Origin: Siphonodentalium dalli | Taxonomy: Eukaryota > Mollusca > Scaphopoda > Gadilida > Siphonodentaliidae | DNA length: 64,000 nt | Reading direction: 5' to 3' | Assembly (NCBI GenBank): GCA_032622095.1 | Contig: CP136068.1 | Location: 62,706,025-62,770,024 of the forward strand | Part shown: positions 25,901-38,428 of the stretch, piece after piece | Position numbering within the stretch: the first letter of the stretch is position 1 | Layout of the letters: each line of letters begins with the position of its first letter | Notes under the pieces: model-generated | The model's input: the letters and a program-made list of their open reading frames with translations, nothing else | Databases searched by the model: none | What the model was told of the DNA's origin: nothing | Position numbers and translations under genes: made by a program

Positions 25901-28180
25901 ACTCTTATATGAGTTCCTGCCTTCCACTCTTATATGAGTTCCTCCCTGTCCACTCTTAAATGAGTTCCTCCCTGTCCACTCTTATATGAGTTCCTCCCTG
26001 TCCACTCTTATATGAGTTCCTCCCTGTCCACTCGTATATGAGTTGCTGCCTGCTCGTATATGAGTTCATCCATGTCCACTCTTATATGAGTTCCTCCCTG
26101 TCCACTCTTATATGAGTTCCTGCCTGTCCACTCTTATATGAGTTCCTCCCTGTCCACTCTTATATGAGTTGCTGACTGTCCACTCGTATATGAGTTCCTC
26201 CCTGTCCACTCTTATATGAGTTCCTCCCTGTCCACTCGTATATGAGTTGCTGCCTGCTCGTATATGAGTTCATCCATGTCCACTCTTATATGAGTTCATC
26301 CATGTCCACTCTTATACGAGTTCCTCCCTGTCCACTCTTATATGAGTGGCTGACTGTCCACTCTTATACGAGTTCCTCCCTGTCCACTCTTATATGAGTT
26401 GCTGACTGTCCACTCTTATATGAGTTGCTGCATGTCCACTCTTATATTAATTCATCCTTGTCCACTCTTATATGAGTTCCTCCCTGTCCACTCTTATATG
26501 AGTTCCTGCCTGTCCACTCTTAAATGAATTCCTCCTGTCCACTCTTATATGAGTTCATCCCTGTCCACTCTTATATGAGTTCCTCACAGTCCACTCTTAT
26601 ATGAGTTCCTCATTGTCCACTCTTATATGAGTCCCTCATTGTCCACTCTTATATGAGTTGCTGCCTGTCCACTCGTATATGAGTTCCCCCCTGTCCACTC
26701 TTGTGAGTTCCTCATTGTCCACTCGTATATGAGTTGCTGCCTGTCCACTATTATATGAGTTCCAGTCTGTCCACTTTTATATGAGTTCCTCATTTTCCAC
26801 TCTTATATGAGTTCCTCATTTTCCACTCTGATATGAGTTCCTCCCAGTCCACTCTTATATGAGTTGTTGCCTGTCCACTATTATGTGAGTCCCAGCCTGT
26901 CCACTCTTGTGTGAATTCCTACATGTCCACTCTTATATGAGTTCTTCCCTGTCCACTCTTATATGAGTTCCTCCCTGTCCACTCTTATGTGAGTTCCTCC
27001 CTGTCCACTCTTATATGACTTCCTGCCTGTCCACTCTTATATGAGTTGCTGCCTGTCCACTCTTATATAAGTTCCTCCCTGTCCACTCTTATATTAGTTC
27101 CTCCCTGCCCACTCTTATATTAGTTCCTCCCTGTTCACTCATATATTAGTTCCTCCCTGTCCTCTCTTATATGAGATCCTCCCTGTCCACTCTTATATGA
27201 GTTGGACCTGTATACTCTTATATGAGTTCCTCCCTGTCCACTCTTATGAGTTGCTGACTGTCAACTCTTATATGAGTTCCTCCTTGTCCACTCTTATATG
27301 AGTTGATGCCTGCCACTATTATATGAGTTCATCCATGTCCACTCTTATATGAGTTTCTGTCTGTACACTCTTATATGAGTTCCTCCCTGTCCACTCTTAT
27401 GAGTTCCTCCCTGTCCACTCTAATATGAGTTGCTGACTGTCCACTCTTATATGAGTTCCTGCCTGTCCACTCTTATATGAGTTCCCCCCTGTCCACTAGT
27501 ATATGAGTTGTTGCCTGCCACTAGTATATGAGTTCATCCATGTCCACTCTTATATGAGTTCTTCATTGTCCACTCTTATATGAGTCCCTCATTGTCCACT
27601 CTTATATGAGTTGCTGCCTGTCCACTATTATATGAGTTGCAGTCTGTCCACTCTTATATGAGTTCCTCATTTTCCACTCTTATATGAGTTCCTCCCAGTC
27701 CACTCTTATATGAGTTGTTGCCTGTCCACTATTATATGAGTCCCAGCCTGTCCAATCTTATATGAATTCCTGCATGTCCACTCTTATATGAGTTCTTCCC
27801 TGTCCACTGTTATATGAGTTCCTCCCTGTCCACTCTTATTTGAGATCCTCCCTGTCCACTTTTATATGAGTTCCAGCCTGTCCACTCTTATATGAGTTCC
27901 TCCCTGTCCACTCTTATATGAGTTCCTCCCTGTCCACTCTTATGAGTTCCTCCCTGTCCACTCTAATATGAGTTCCTCCCTGACCACTCTTATATGAGTT
28001 CCTCCCTGTCCACTCTTATATGAGTTCCTCCCTTTCCACTCTTATATGAGTTCCTCCCTGTCCACTCTTATTTGAGATCCTCCCTGTCCACTCTTATATG
28101 AGTTCCAGCCTGTCCACTCTTATATGAGTTCCTGCCTGTCCACTCTTATATGAGTTCCTCCCTGTCCACTCTTATATGAG
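22933..28180 (+). repeat. Higher-order repeat continuation, ~3.3-3.4-kb spacing
   Basis: The same ordered landmarks continue with different spacing: CACTAGTATATG at 20,751, 24,175 and 27,497 (3,424 and 3,322 bp), and ATTTGCTCC at 21,843 and 25,266 (3,423 bp). The changes in spacing are explained by gain and loss of single units. 23.2-23.7 kb and 25.8-26.3 kb are rich in the 22-bp GCTGCCTGCTCG unit paired with CATCCATG units. Confidence 0.85.
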
Positions 28181-31100
28181 TTCCTACCAGTCCACTCTTA
28201 TATGAGTTCCTCCCTGTCCACTCTTATATGAGTTCCTCCCTGTCCACTCTTATATGAGTTCCTCCCTGTCCACTCTTATATGAGTTCCTCCCTGTCCACT
28301 CTTATGAGTTCCTCCCTGTCCACTCTAATATGAGTTCCTCCCTGTCCATCTTATATGAGTTCCTCCATGTCCACTCTAGTATGAGTTCCTGCATGTCCAC
28401 TCTTATATGAGTTCCTCCCTGTCCACTCGTATATGAGTTCCTCCCTGTTCACTCTTATATGAGTTCCTGCCTGTCCACTCTTATATGAGTTCCTCTCTGT
28501 CCACTCCTATGAGTTCCTCCCTGTCCACACTTATATGAGTTCCTGCCTGTCCACTCTTATATGAGTTCCTGCCGGTCCACTCTTATATGATTTGCTCCCT
28601 GTCCACTCTTATATGAGTTGCTCCCTGTCCAATCTTTTATGAGTTGTTCCCTGTCCACTCTTATGAGTTCCTCCCTGTCCACACTTATATGAGTTCCTGC
28701 CTGTCCACTCTTATATGAGTTGCTCCCTGTCCACTCTTTTATGATTTGCTCCCTGTCCACTCTTATATGAGTTGCTCCCTGTCCACTCTTTTATGAGTTG
28801 CTCCCGGTCCACTCTAATATGAGTTGCTCCCTGTCCACTCTAATATGAGTTGCTCCCTGTCCACTCTTATATGTGTTCCTGCCTGTCCACTCTTATACGA
28901 GTTCCTCCCAGTCCACTCTTATATGAGTTCCTCCCAGTCCACTCTTATATGAGTTCCTCCCTGTCCACTCTTATATGAGTTCCTGCCTGTCCACTCTTAT
29001 ATGAGTTCCTCCCTGTCCACTCTTATATGAGTTGCTGACTGTCCACTCTTATATGAGTTCCTCCCTGTCCACTCTTATATGAGTTCCTCCCTGTCCACTC
29101 GTATATGAGTTGCTGCCTGCTCGTATATGAGTTCATCCATGTCCACTCTTATATGAGTTCATCCATGTCCACTCTTATATGAGTTCCTGCCTGTCCACTC
29201 TTATATGAGTTCCTCCCTGTCCACTCTTATATGAGTTCCTCCCTGTCCACTCTTATATGAGTTGCTGACTGTCCACTCTTATATGAGTTCCTCCCTGTCC
29301 ACTCTTATATGAGTTCCTCCATGTCCACTCGTATATGAGTTGCTGCCTGCTCGTATATGAGTTCATCCATGTCCACTCTTATATGAGTTCCTGCCTGTCC
29401 ACTCTTATATGAGTTCCTCCCTGTCCACTCTTATATGAGTTGCTGACTGTCCACTCTTATATGAGTTCCTCCCTGTCCACTCTTATATGAGTTCCTCCCT
29501 GTCCACTCGTATATGAGTTGCTGCCTGCTCGTATATGAGTTCATCCATGTCCACTCTTATATGAGTTCATCCATGTCCACTCTTTTATGAGTTCCTCCCT
29601 GTCCACTCTTATATGAGTTTGACCTGTATACTCTTATATGAGTTCCTCCCTGTCCACTCTTATATGAGTTGCTGACTGTCCACTCTTATATGAGTTCCTC
29701 ATTTTCCACTCTTATATGAGTTCCTCCCAGTCCACTCTTATATGAGTTGTTGCCTGTCCACTATTATATGAGTCCCAGCCTGTCCAATCTTATATGAATT
29801 CCTGCATGTCCACTCTTATATGAGTTCTTCCCTGTCCACTGTTATATGAGTTCCTCTTATTTGAGATCCTCCCTGTCCACTCTTATATGAGTTCCAGCCT
29901 GTCCACTCTTATATGAGTTCCTCCCTGTCCACTCGTATATGAGTTCCTCCCTGTCCACTCTTATGAGTTCCTCCCTGTCCACTCTAATATGAGTTCCTCC
30001 CTGACCACTCTTATATGAGTTCCTCCCTGTCCACTCTTATATGAGTTCCTCCCTTTCCACTCTTATATGAGTTCCTCCCTGTCCACTCTTATTTGAGATC
30101 CTCCCTGTCCACTCTTATATGAGTTCCAGCCGGTCCACTCTTATATGAGTTCCTGCCTGTCCACTCTTATATGAGTTCCTCCCTGTCCACTCTTATATGA
30201 GTTCCTACCTGTCCACTCTTATATGAGTTCATCCCTGTCCACTCTTATATGAGTTCCTCCCTGTCCACTCTTATATGAGTTCCTCCCTGTCCACTCTTAT
30301 ATGAGTTCCTCCCTGTCCACTCTTATGAGTTCCTCCCTGTCCACTCTAATATGAGTTCCTCCCTGTCCATCTTATATGAGTTCCTCCATGTCCACTCTAG
30401 TATGAGTTCCTGCATGTCCACTCTTATATGAGTTCCTCCCTGTCCACTCGTATATGAGTTCCTCCCTGTTCACTCTTATATGAGTTCCTGCCTGTCCACT
30501 CTTATATGAGTTCCTCTCTGTCCACTCTTATGAGTTCCTCCCTGTTCACACTTATATGAGTTCCTGCCTGTCCACTCTTATATGAGTTCCTGCCTGTCCA
30601 CTCTTATATGATTTGCTCCCTGTCCACTCTTATATGAGTTGCTCCCTGTCCAATCTTTTATGAGTTGCTCCCTGTCCACTCTTTTATGAGTTGCTCCCTG
30701 TCCACTCTTTTATGAGTTGCTCCCTGTCCACTCTTTTATGAGTTGCTCCCTGTCCACTCTTTTATGAGTCGCTCCCTGTCCACTCTTTTATGAGTTGCTC
30801 CCTGTCCACTCTTTTATGAGTTGCTCCCGGTCCACTCTAATATGAGTTGCTCCCTGACCACTCTAAAATGAGTTGCTCCCTGTCCACTCTTATATGTGTT
30901 CCTGCCTGTCCACTCTTATACGAGTTCCTCCCAGTCCACTCTTATATGAGTTCCTCCCAGTCCACTCTTATATGAGTTCCTCCCTGTCGACTCTTATATG
31001 AGTTTCTCCATGTCCACTCTTATATGAGTTCCTCCCTGTCCACTCTTATATGAGTTCCTGCCTGTCCACTCTTATATGAGTTCCTCCCTGTCCACTCTTA

Positions 31101-33660
31101 TATGAGTTGCTGACTGTCCACTCTTATATGAGTTCCTCCCTGTCCACTCTTATATGAGTTCCTCCCTGTCCACTCGTATATGAGTTGCTGCCTGCTCGTA
31201 TATGAGTTCATCCATGTCCACTCTTATATGAGTTCATCCATGTCCACTCTTATATGAGTTCCTGCCTGTCCACTCTTATATGAGTTCCTCCCTGTCCACT
31301 CTTATATGAGTTCCTCCCTGTCCACTCTTATATGAGTTGCTGACTGTCCACTCTTATATGAGTTCCTCCCTGTCCACACTTATATGAGTTCATCCCTGTC
31401 CACTCGTATATGAGTTGCTGCCTGCTCGTATATGAGTTCATCCATGTCCACTCTTATATGAGTTCCTCCCTGTCCACTCTTATATGAGTTCCTGCCTGTC
31501 CACTCTTATATGAGTTCCTCCCTGTCCACTCTTATATGAGTTGCTGACTGTCCACTCTTATATGAGTTCCTCCCTGTCCACTCTTATATGAGTTCCTCCC
31601 TGTCCACTCGTATATGAGTTGCTGCCTGCTCGTATATGAGTTCATCCATGTCCACTCTTATATGAGTTCATCCATGTCCACTCTTTTTTGAGTTCCTCCC
31701 TGTCCACTCTTATATGAGTTGGACCTGTATACTCTTATATGAGTTCCTCCCTGTCCACTCGTATATGAGTTGCTGCCTGCTCGTATATGAGTTCATCCAT
31801 GTCCACTCTTATATGAGTTCATCCATGTCCACTCTTTTTTGAGTTCCTCCCTGTCCACTCTTATATGAGTTGGACCTGTATACTCTTATATGAGTTCCTC
31901 CCTGTCCACTCTTATATGAGTTGCTGACTGTCCACTCTTATATGAGTTGCTGCCTGTCCACTCTTATATGAATTCATCCTTGTCCACTCTTATATGAGTT
32001 CCTCCCTGTCCACTCTTATATGAATTCCTGCCTGTCCACTCTTATATGAATTCCTCCTGTCCACTCTTATATGAGTTCATCCCTGTCCACTCTTATATGA
32101 GTTCCTCACAGTCCACTCTTATATGAGTTCCTCATTGTCCACTCTTATATGAGTCCCTCATTGTCCACTCTTATATGAGTTGCTGACTGTCCACTCGTAT
32201 ATGAGTTCCCCCCTGTCCACTCTTGTGAGTTCCTCATTGTCCACTCGTATATGAGTTGCTGCCTGTCCACTATTATATGAGTTCCAGTCTGTCCACTCTT
32301 ATATGAGTTCCTCATTTTCCACTCTTATATGAGTTCCTCATTTTCCACTCTTATATGAGTTCCTCCCAGTCCACTCTTATATGAGTTGCTGCCTGTCCAC
32401 TATTATATGAGTCCCAGCCTGTCCACTCTTGTGTGAATTCCTGCATGTCCACTCTTATATGAGTTCTTCCCTGTCCACTCTTATATGAGTTCCTCCCTGT
32501 CCACTCTTATATGAGTTCCTCCCTGTCCACTCTTATATGAGTTCCTGCCTGTCCACTCTTATATGAGTTGCTGCCTGTCCACTCTTATATAAGTTCCTCC
32601 CTGTCCACTCTTATATTAGTTCCTCCCTGCCCACTCTTATATTAGTTCCTCCCTGTCCACTCATATATTAGTTCCTCCCTGTCCTCTCTTATATGAGATC
32701 CTCCCTGTCCACTCTTATATGAGTTGGACATGTATACTCTTATATGAGTTCCTCCCTGTCCACACTTATGAGTTGCTGTCCACTCTTATTTGAGATCATC
32801 CCTGTCCACTCTTATATGAGTTCCAGCCTGTCCACTCTTATATGAGTTCCTGCCTGTCCACTCTTATATGAGTTCCTCCCTGTCCACTCTTATATGAGTT
32901 CCTACCAGTCCACTCTTATATGAGTTCCTCCCTGTCCACTCTTATATGAGTTCCTCCCTGTCGACTCTTATATGAGTTCCTCCCTGTCCACTCTTATATG
33001 AGTTCCTCCCTGTCCACTCTTATGAGTTCCTCCCTGTCCACTCTAATATGAGTTCCTCCCTGTCCATCTTATATGAGTTCCTCCATGTCCACTCTAGTAT
33101 GAGTTCCTGCATGTCCACTCTTATATGAGTTCCTCCCTGTCCACTCGTATATGAGTTCCTCCCTGTTCACTCTTATATGAGTTCCTGCCTGTCCACTCTT
33201 ATATGAGTTCCTCTCTGTCCACTCTTATGAGTTCCTCCCTGTCCACACTTATATGAGTTCCTGCCTGTCCACTCTTATATGAGTTCCTGCCTGTCCACTC
33301 TTATATGATTTGCTCCCTGTCCACTCTTATATGAGTTGCTCCCTGTCCAATCTGTTATGAGTTGCTCCCTGTCCACTCTTATGAGTTCCTCCCTGTCCAC
33401 ACGTATATGAGTTCCTGCCTGTCCACTCTTATATGAGTTGCTCCCTGTCCACTCTTTTATGATTTGCTCCCTGTCCACTCTTATATGAGTTGCTCCCTGT
33501 CCACTCTTTTATGAGTTGCTCCCGGTCCACTCTAATATGAGTTGCTCCCTGTCCACTCTAATATGAGTTGCTCCCTGTCCACTCTTATATGTGTTCCTGC
33601 CTGTCCACTCTTATACGAGTTCCTCCCAGTCCACTCTTATATGAGTTCCTCCCAGTCCAC
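28181..33660 (+). repeat. Higher-order section with 4,718-bp spacing
   Basis: The rare unit CCTACCAG occurs at 28,183 and 32,901, 4,718 bp apart, and the following kilobase matches in variant order, including a distinctive string of GCTCCCTG, short CTCTTATGAG and TTTTATGATTTG units (28,557-28,760 and 33,275-33,478). Between the two arms lies another copy of the general higher-order unit (29.7-32.7 kb), in which a unit is truncated to GAGTTCCTCTTATTTGAG near 29,846. That truncation is shared with copies near 34,494 and 36,595. Confidence 0.85.
31590..31891 (+). repeat. Perfect 151-bp tandem duplication
   Basis: Bases 31,590-31,740 and 31,741-31,891 read identically by eye. Each copy contains the CTCGTATATG unit, the 22-bp GCTGCCTGCTCG unit, two CATCCATG units, a rare CTCTTTTTTGAG unit and the GGACCTGTATAC unit. 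It is a six-unit block duplicated once, and being perfect it is likely very young. Confidence 0.95.
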
Positions 33661-34226
33661 TCTTATATGAGTTTCTCCATGTCCACTCTTATATGAGTTC
33701 CTCCCTGTCCACTCTTATATGAGTTCCTGCCTGTCCACTCTTATATGAGTTCCTCCCTGTCCACTCTTATATGAGTTGCTGACTGTCCACTCTTATATGA
33801 GTTCCTCCCTGTCCACTCGTATATGAGTTGCTGCCTGCTCGTATATGAGTTCATCCATGTCCACTCCTATATGAGTTCATCCATGTCCACTCTTATATGA
33901 GTTCCTGCCTGTCCACTCTTATATGAGTTCCTCCCTGTCCATTCTTATATGAGTTCCTCCCTGTCCACTCTTATATGAGTTGCTGACTGTCCACTCTTAT
34001 ATGAGTTGCTGACTGTCCACTCTTATATGAGTTCCTCCCTGTCCACTCTTATATGAGTTCCTCCCTGTCCACTCTTATATGAGTTGCTGACTGTCCACTC
34101 TTATATGAGTTCCTCCCTGTCCACTCTTATATGAGTTCCTCCCTGTCCACTCGTATATGAGTTGCTGCCTGCTCGTATATGAGTTCATCCATGTCCACTC
34201 TTATATGAGTTCATCCATGTCCACTC

Positions 34227-36327
34227 TTTTATGAGTTCCTCCCTGTCCACTCTTATATGAGTTGGACCTGTATACTCTTATATGAGTTCCTCCCTGTCCA
34301 CTCTTATATGAGTTGCTGACTGTCCACTCTTATATGAGTTCCTAATTTTCCACTCTTATATGAGTTCCTCCCAGTCCACCCTTATATGAGTTGTTGCCTG
34401 TCCACTATTATATGAGTCCCAGCCTGTCCAATCTTATATGAATTCCTGCATGTCCACTCTTATATGAGTTCTTCCCTGTCCACTGTTATATGAGTTCCTC
34501 TTATTTGAGATCCTCCCTGTCCACTCTTATATGAGTTCCAGCCTGTCCACTCTTATATGAGTTCCTCCCTGTCCACTCGTATATGAGTTCCTCCCTGTCC
34601 ACTCTTATAAGTTCCTCCCTGTCCACTCTAATATGAGTTCCTCCCTGACCACTCTTATATGAGTTCCTCCCTGTCCACTCTTATATGAGTTCCTCCCTTT
34701 CCACTCTTATATGAGTTCCTCCCTGTCCACTCTTATTTGAGATCCTCCCTGTCCACTCTTATATGAGTTCCAGCCTGTCCACTCTTATATGAGTTCCTGC
34801 CTGTCCACTCTTATATGAGTTCCTCCCTGTCCACTCTTATATGAGTTCCTACCTGTCCACTCTTATATGAGTTCATCCCTGTCCACTCTTATATGAGTTC
34901 CTCCCTGTCCACTCTTATATGAGTTCCTCCCTGTCCACTCTTATATGAGTTCCTCCCTGTCCACTCTTATGAGTTCCTCCCTGTCCACTCTAATATGAGT
35001 TCCTCCCTGTCCATCTTATATGAGTTCCTCCATGTCCACTCTAGTATGAGTTCCTGCATGTCCACTCTTATATGAGTTCCTCCCTGTCCACTCGTATATG
35101 AGTTCCTCCCTGTTCACTCTTATATGAGTTCCTGCCTGTCCACTCTTATATGAGTTCCTCTCTGTCCACTCTTATGAGTTCCTCCCTGTCCGCACTTATA
35201 TGAGTTCCTGCCTGTCCACTCTTATATGAGTTCCTGCCTGTCCACTCTTATATGATTTGCTCCCTGTCCACTCTTATATGAGTTGCTCCCTGTCCAATCT
35301 TTTATGAGTTGCTCCCTGTCCACTCTTTTATGAGTTGCTCCCTGTCCACTCTTTTATGAGTTGCTCCCTGTCCACTCTTTTATGAGTTGCTCCCTGTCCA
35401 CTCTTTTATGAGTCGCTCCCTGTCCACTCTTTTATGAGTTGCTCCCTGTCCACTCTTTTATGAGTTGCTCCCGGTCCACTCTAATATGAGTTGCTCCCTG
35501 ACCACTCTAATATGAGTTGCTCCCTGTCCACTCTTATATGTGTTCCTGCCTGTCCACTCTTATACGAGTTCCTCCCAGTCCACTCTTATATGAGTTCCTC
35601 CCAGTCCACTCTTATATGAGTTCCTCCCTGTCCACTCTTATATGAGTTTCTCCATGTCCACTCTTATATGAGTTCCTCCCTGTCCACTCTTATATGAGTT
35701 CCTGCCTGTCCACTCTTATATGAGTTCCTCCCTGTCCACTCTTATATGAGTTGCTGACTGTCCACTCTTATATGAGTTCCTCCCTGTCCACTCTTATATG
35801 AGTTCCTCCCTGTCCACTCGTATATGAGTTGCTGCCTGCTCGTATATGAGTTCATCCATGTCCACTCTTATATGAGTTCATCCATGTCCACTCTTATATG
35901 AGTTCCTGCCTGTCCACTCTTATATGAGTTCCTCCCTGTCCACTCTTATATGAGTTCCTCCCTGTCCACTCTTATATGAGTTGCTGACTGTCCACTCTTA
36001 TATGAGTTCCTCCCTGTCCACTCTTATATGAGTTCATCCCTGTCCACTCGTATATGAGTTGCTGCCTGCTCGTATATGAGTTCATCCATGTCCACTCTTA
36101 TATGAGTTCCTCCCTGTCCACTCTTATATGAGTTCCCGCCTGTCCACTCTTATATGAGTTCCTCCCTGTCCACTCTTATATGAGTTGCTGACTGTCCACT
36201 CTTATATGAGTTCCTCCCTGTCCACTCTTATATGAGTTCCTCCCTGTCCACTCGTATATGAGTTGCTGCCTGCTCGTATATGAGTTCATCCATGTCCACT
36301 CTTATATGAGTTCATCCATGTCCACTC
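34227..36327 (+). repeat. 2,101-bp higher-order unit, copy A
   Basis: Landmarks recur exactly 2,101 bp later: CCTAATTTT at 34,341, TATAAGTTCC (a rare shortened unit) at 34,607, ATTTGCTCC at 35,255 and CCCGCCTG at 36,135. The sharing of three private variants identifies a recent tandem duplication. Edges are approximate. Confidence 0.92.
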
Positions 36328-38428
36328 TTTTATGAGTTCCTCCCTGTCCACTCTTATATGAGTTGGACCTGTATACTCTTATATGAGTTCCTCCCTGTCC
36401 ACTCTTATATGAGTTGCTGACTGTCCACTCTTATATGAGTTCCTAATTTTCCACTCTTATATGAGTTCCTCCCAGTCCACCCTTATATGAGTTGTTGCCT
36501 GTCCACTATTATATGAGTCCCAGCCTGTCCAATCTTATATGAATTCCTGCATGTCCACTCTTATATGAGTTCTTCCCTGTCCACTGTTATATGAGTTCCT
36601 CTTATTTGAGATCCTCCCTGTCCACTCTTATATGAGTTCCAGCCTGTCCACTCTTATATGAGTTCCTCCCTGTCCACTCGTATATGAGTTCCTCCCTGTC
36701 CACTCTTATAAGTTCCTCCCTGTCCACTCTAATATGAGTTCCTCCCTGACCACTCTTATATGAGTTCCTCCCTGTCCACTCTTATATGAGTTCCTCCCTT
36801 TCCACTCTTATATGAGTTCCTCCCTGTCCACTCTTATTTGAGATCCTCCCTGTCCACTCTTATATGAGTTCCAGCCTGTCCACTCTTATATGAGTTCCTG
36901 CCTGTCCACTCTTATATGAGTTCCTCCCTGTCCACTCTTATATGAGTTCCTACCTGTCCACTCTTATATGAGTTCATCCCTGTCCACTCTTATATGAGTT
37001 CCTCCCTGTCCACTCTTATATGAGTTCCTCCCTGTCCACTCTTATATGAGTTCCTCCCTGTCCACTCTTATGAGTTCCTCCCTGTCCACTCTAATATTAG
37101 TTCCTCCCTGTCCATCTTATATGAGTTCCTCCATGTCCACTCTAGTATGAGTTCCTGCATGTCCACTCTTATATGAGTTCCTCCCTGTCCACTCGTATAT
37201 GAGTTCCTCCCTGTTCACTCTTATATGAGTTCCTGCCTGTCCACTCTTATATGAGTTCCTCTCTGTCCACTCTTATGAGTTCCTCCCTGTCCACACTTAT
37301 ATGAGTTCCTGCCTGTCCACTCTTATATGAGTTCCTGCCTGTCCACTCTTATATGATTTGCTCCCTGTCCACTCTTATATGAGTTGCTCCCTGTCCAATC
37401 TTTTATGAGTTGCTCCCTGTCCACTCTTTTATGAGTTGCTCCCTGTCCACTCTTTTATGAGTTGCTCCCTGTCCACTCTTTTATGAGTTGCTCCCTGTCC
37501 ACTCTTTTATGAGTCGCTCCCTGTCCACTCTTTTATGAGTTGCTCCCTGTCCACTCTTTTATGAGTTGCTCCCGGTCCACTCTAATATGAGTTGCTCCCT
37601 GACCACTCTAATATGAGTTGCTCCCTGTCCACTCTTATATGTGTTCCTGCCTGTCCACTCTTATACGAGTTCCTCCCAGTCCACTCTTATATGAGTTCCT
37701 CCCAGTCCACTCTTATATGAGTTCCTCCCTGTCCACTCTTATATGAGTTTCTCCATGTCCACTCTTATATGAGTTCCTCCCTGTCCACTCTTATATGAGT
37801 TCCTGCCTGTCCACTCTTATATGAGTTCCTCCCTGTCCACTCTTATATGAGTTGCTGACTGTCCACTCTTATATGAGTTCCTCCCTGTCCACTCTTATAT
37901 GAGTTCCTCCCTGTCCACTCGTATATGAGTTGCTGCCTGCTCGTATATGAGTTCATCCATGTCCACTCTTATATGAGTTCATCCATGTCCACTCTTATAT
38001 GAGTTCCTGCCTGTCCACTCTTATATGAGTTCCTCCCTGTCCACTCTTATATGAGTTCCTCCCTGTCCACTCTTATATGAGTTGCTGACTGTCCACTCTT
38101 ATATGAGTTCCTCCCTGTCCACTCTTATATGAGTTCATCCCTGTCCACTCGTATATGAGTTGCTGCCTGCTCGTATATGAGTTCATCCATGTCCACTCTT
38201 ATATGAGTTCCTCCCTGTCCACTCTTATATGAGTTCCCGCCTGTCCACTCTTATATGAGTTCCTCCCTGTCCACTCTTATATGAGTTGCTGACTGTCCAC
38301 TCTTATATGAGTTCCTCCCTGTCCACTCTTATATGAGTTCCTCCCTGTCCACTCGTATATGAGTTGCTGCCTGCTCGTATATGAGTTCATCCATGTCCAC
38401 TCTTATATGAGTTCATCCATGTCCACTC
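36328..38428 (+). repeat. 2,101-bp higher-order unit, copy B
   Basis: Second copy, with landmarks at 36,442, 36,708, 37,356 and 38,236. One difference is TCTAATATTAG near 37,090 against TCTAATATGAG near 34,989. The copy ends at about 38,428, where CTCTTTTTTGAG replaces CTCTTTTATGAG. Its second half is also the beginning of the first 3,474-bp unit, so the two higher-order registers overlap. Confidence 0.9.
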
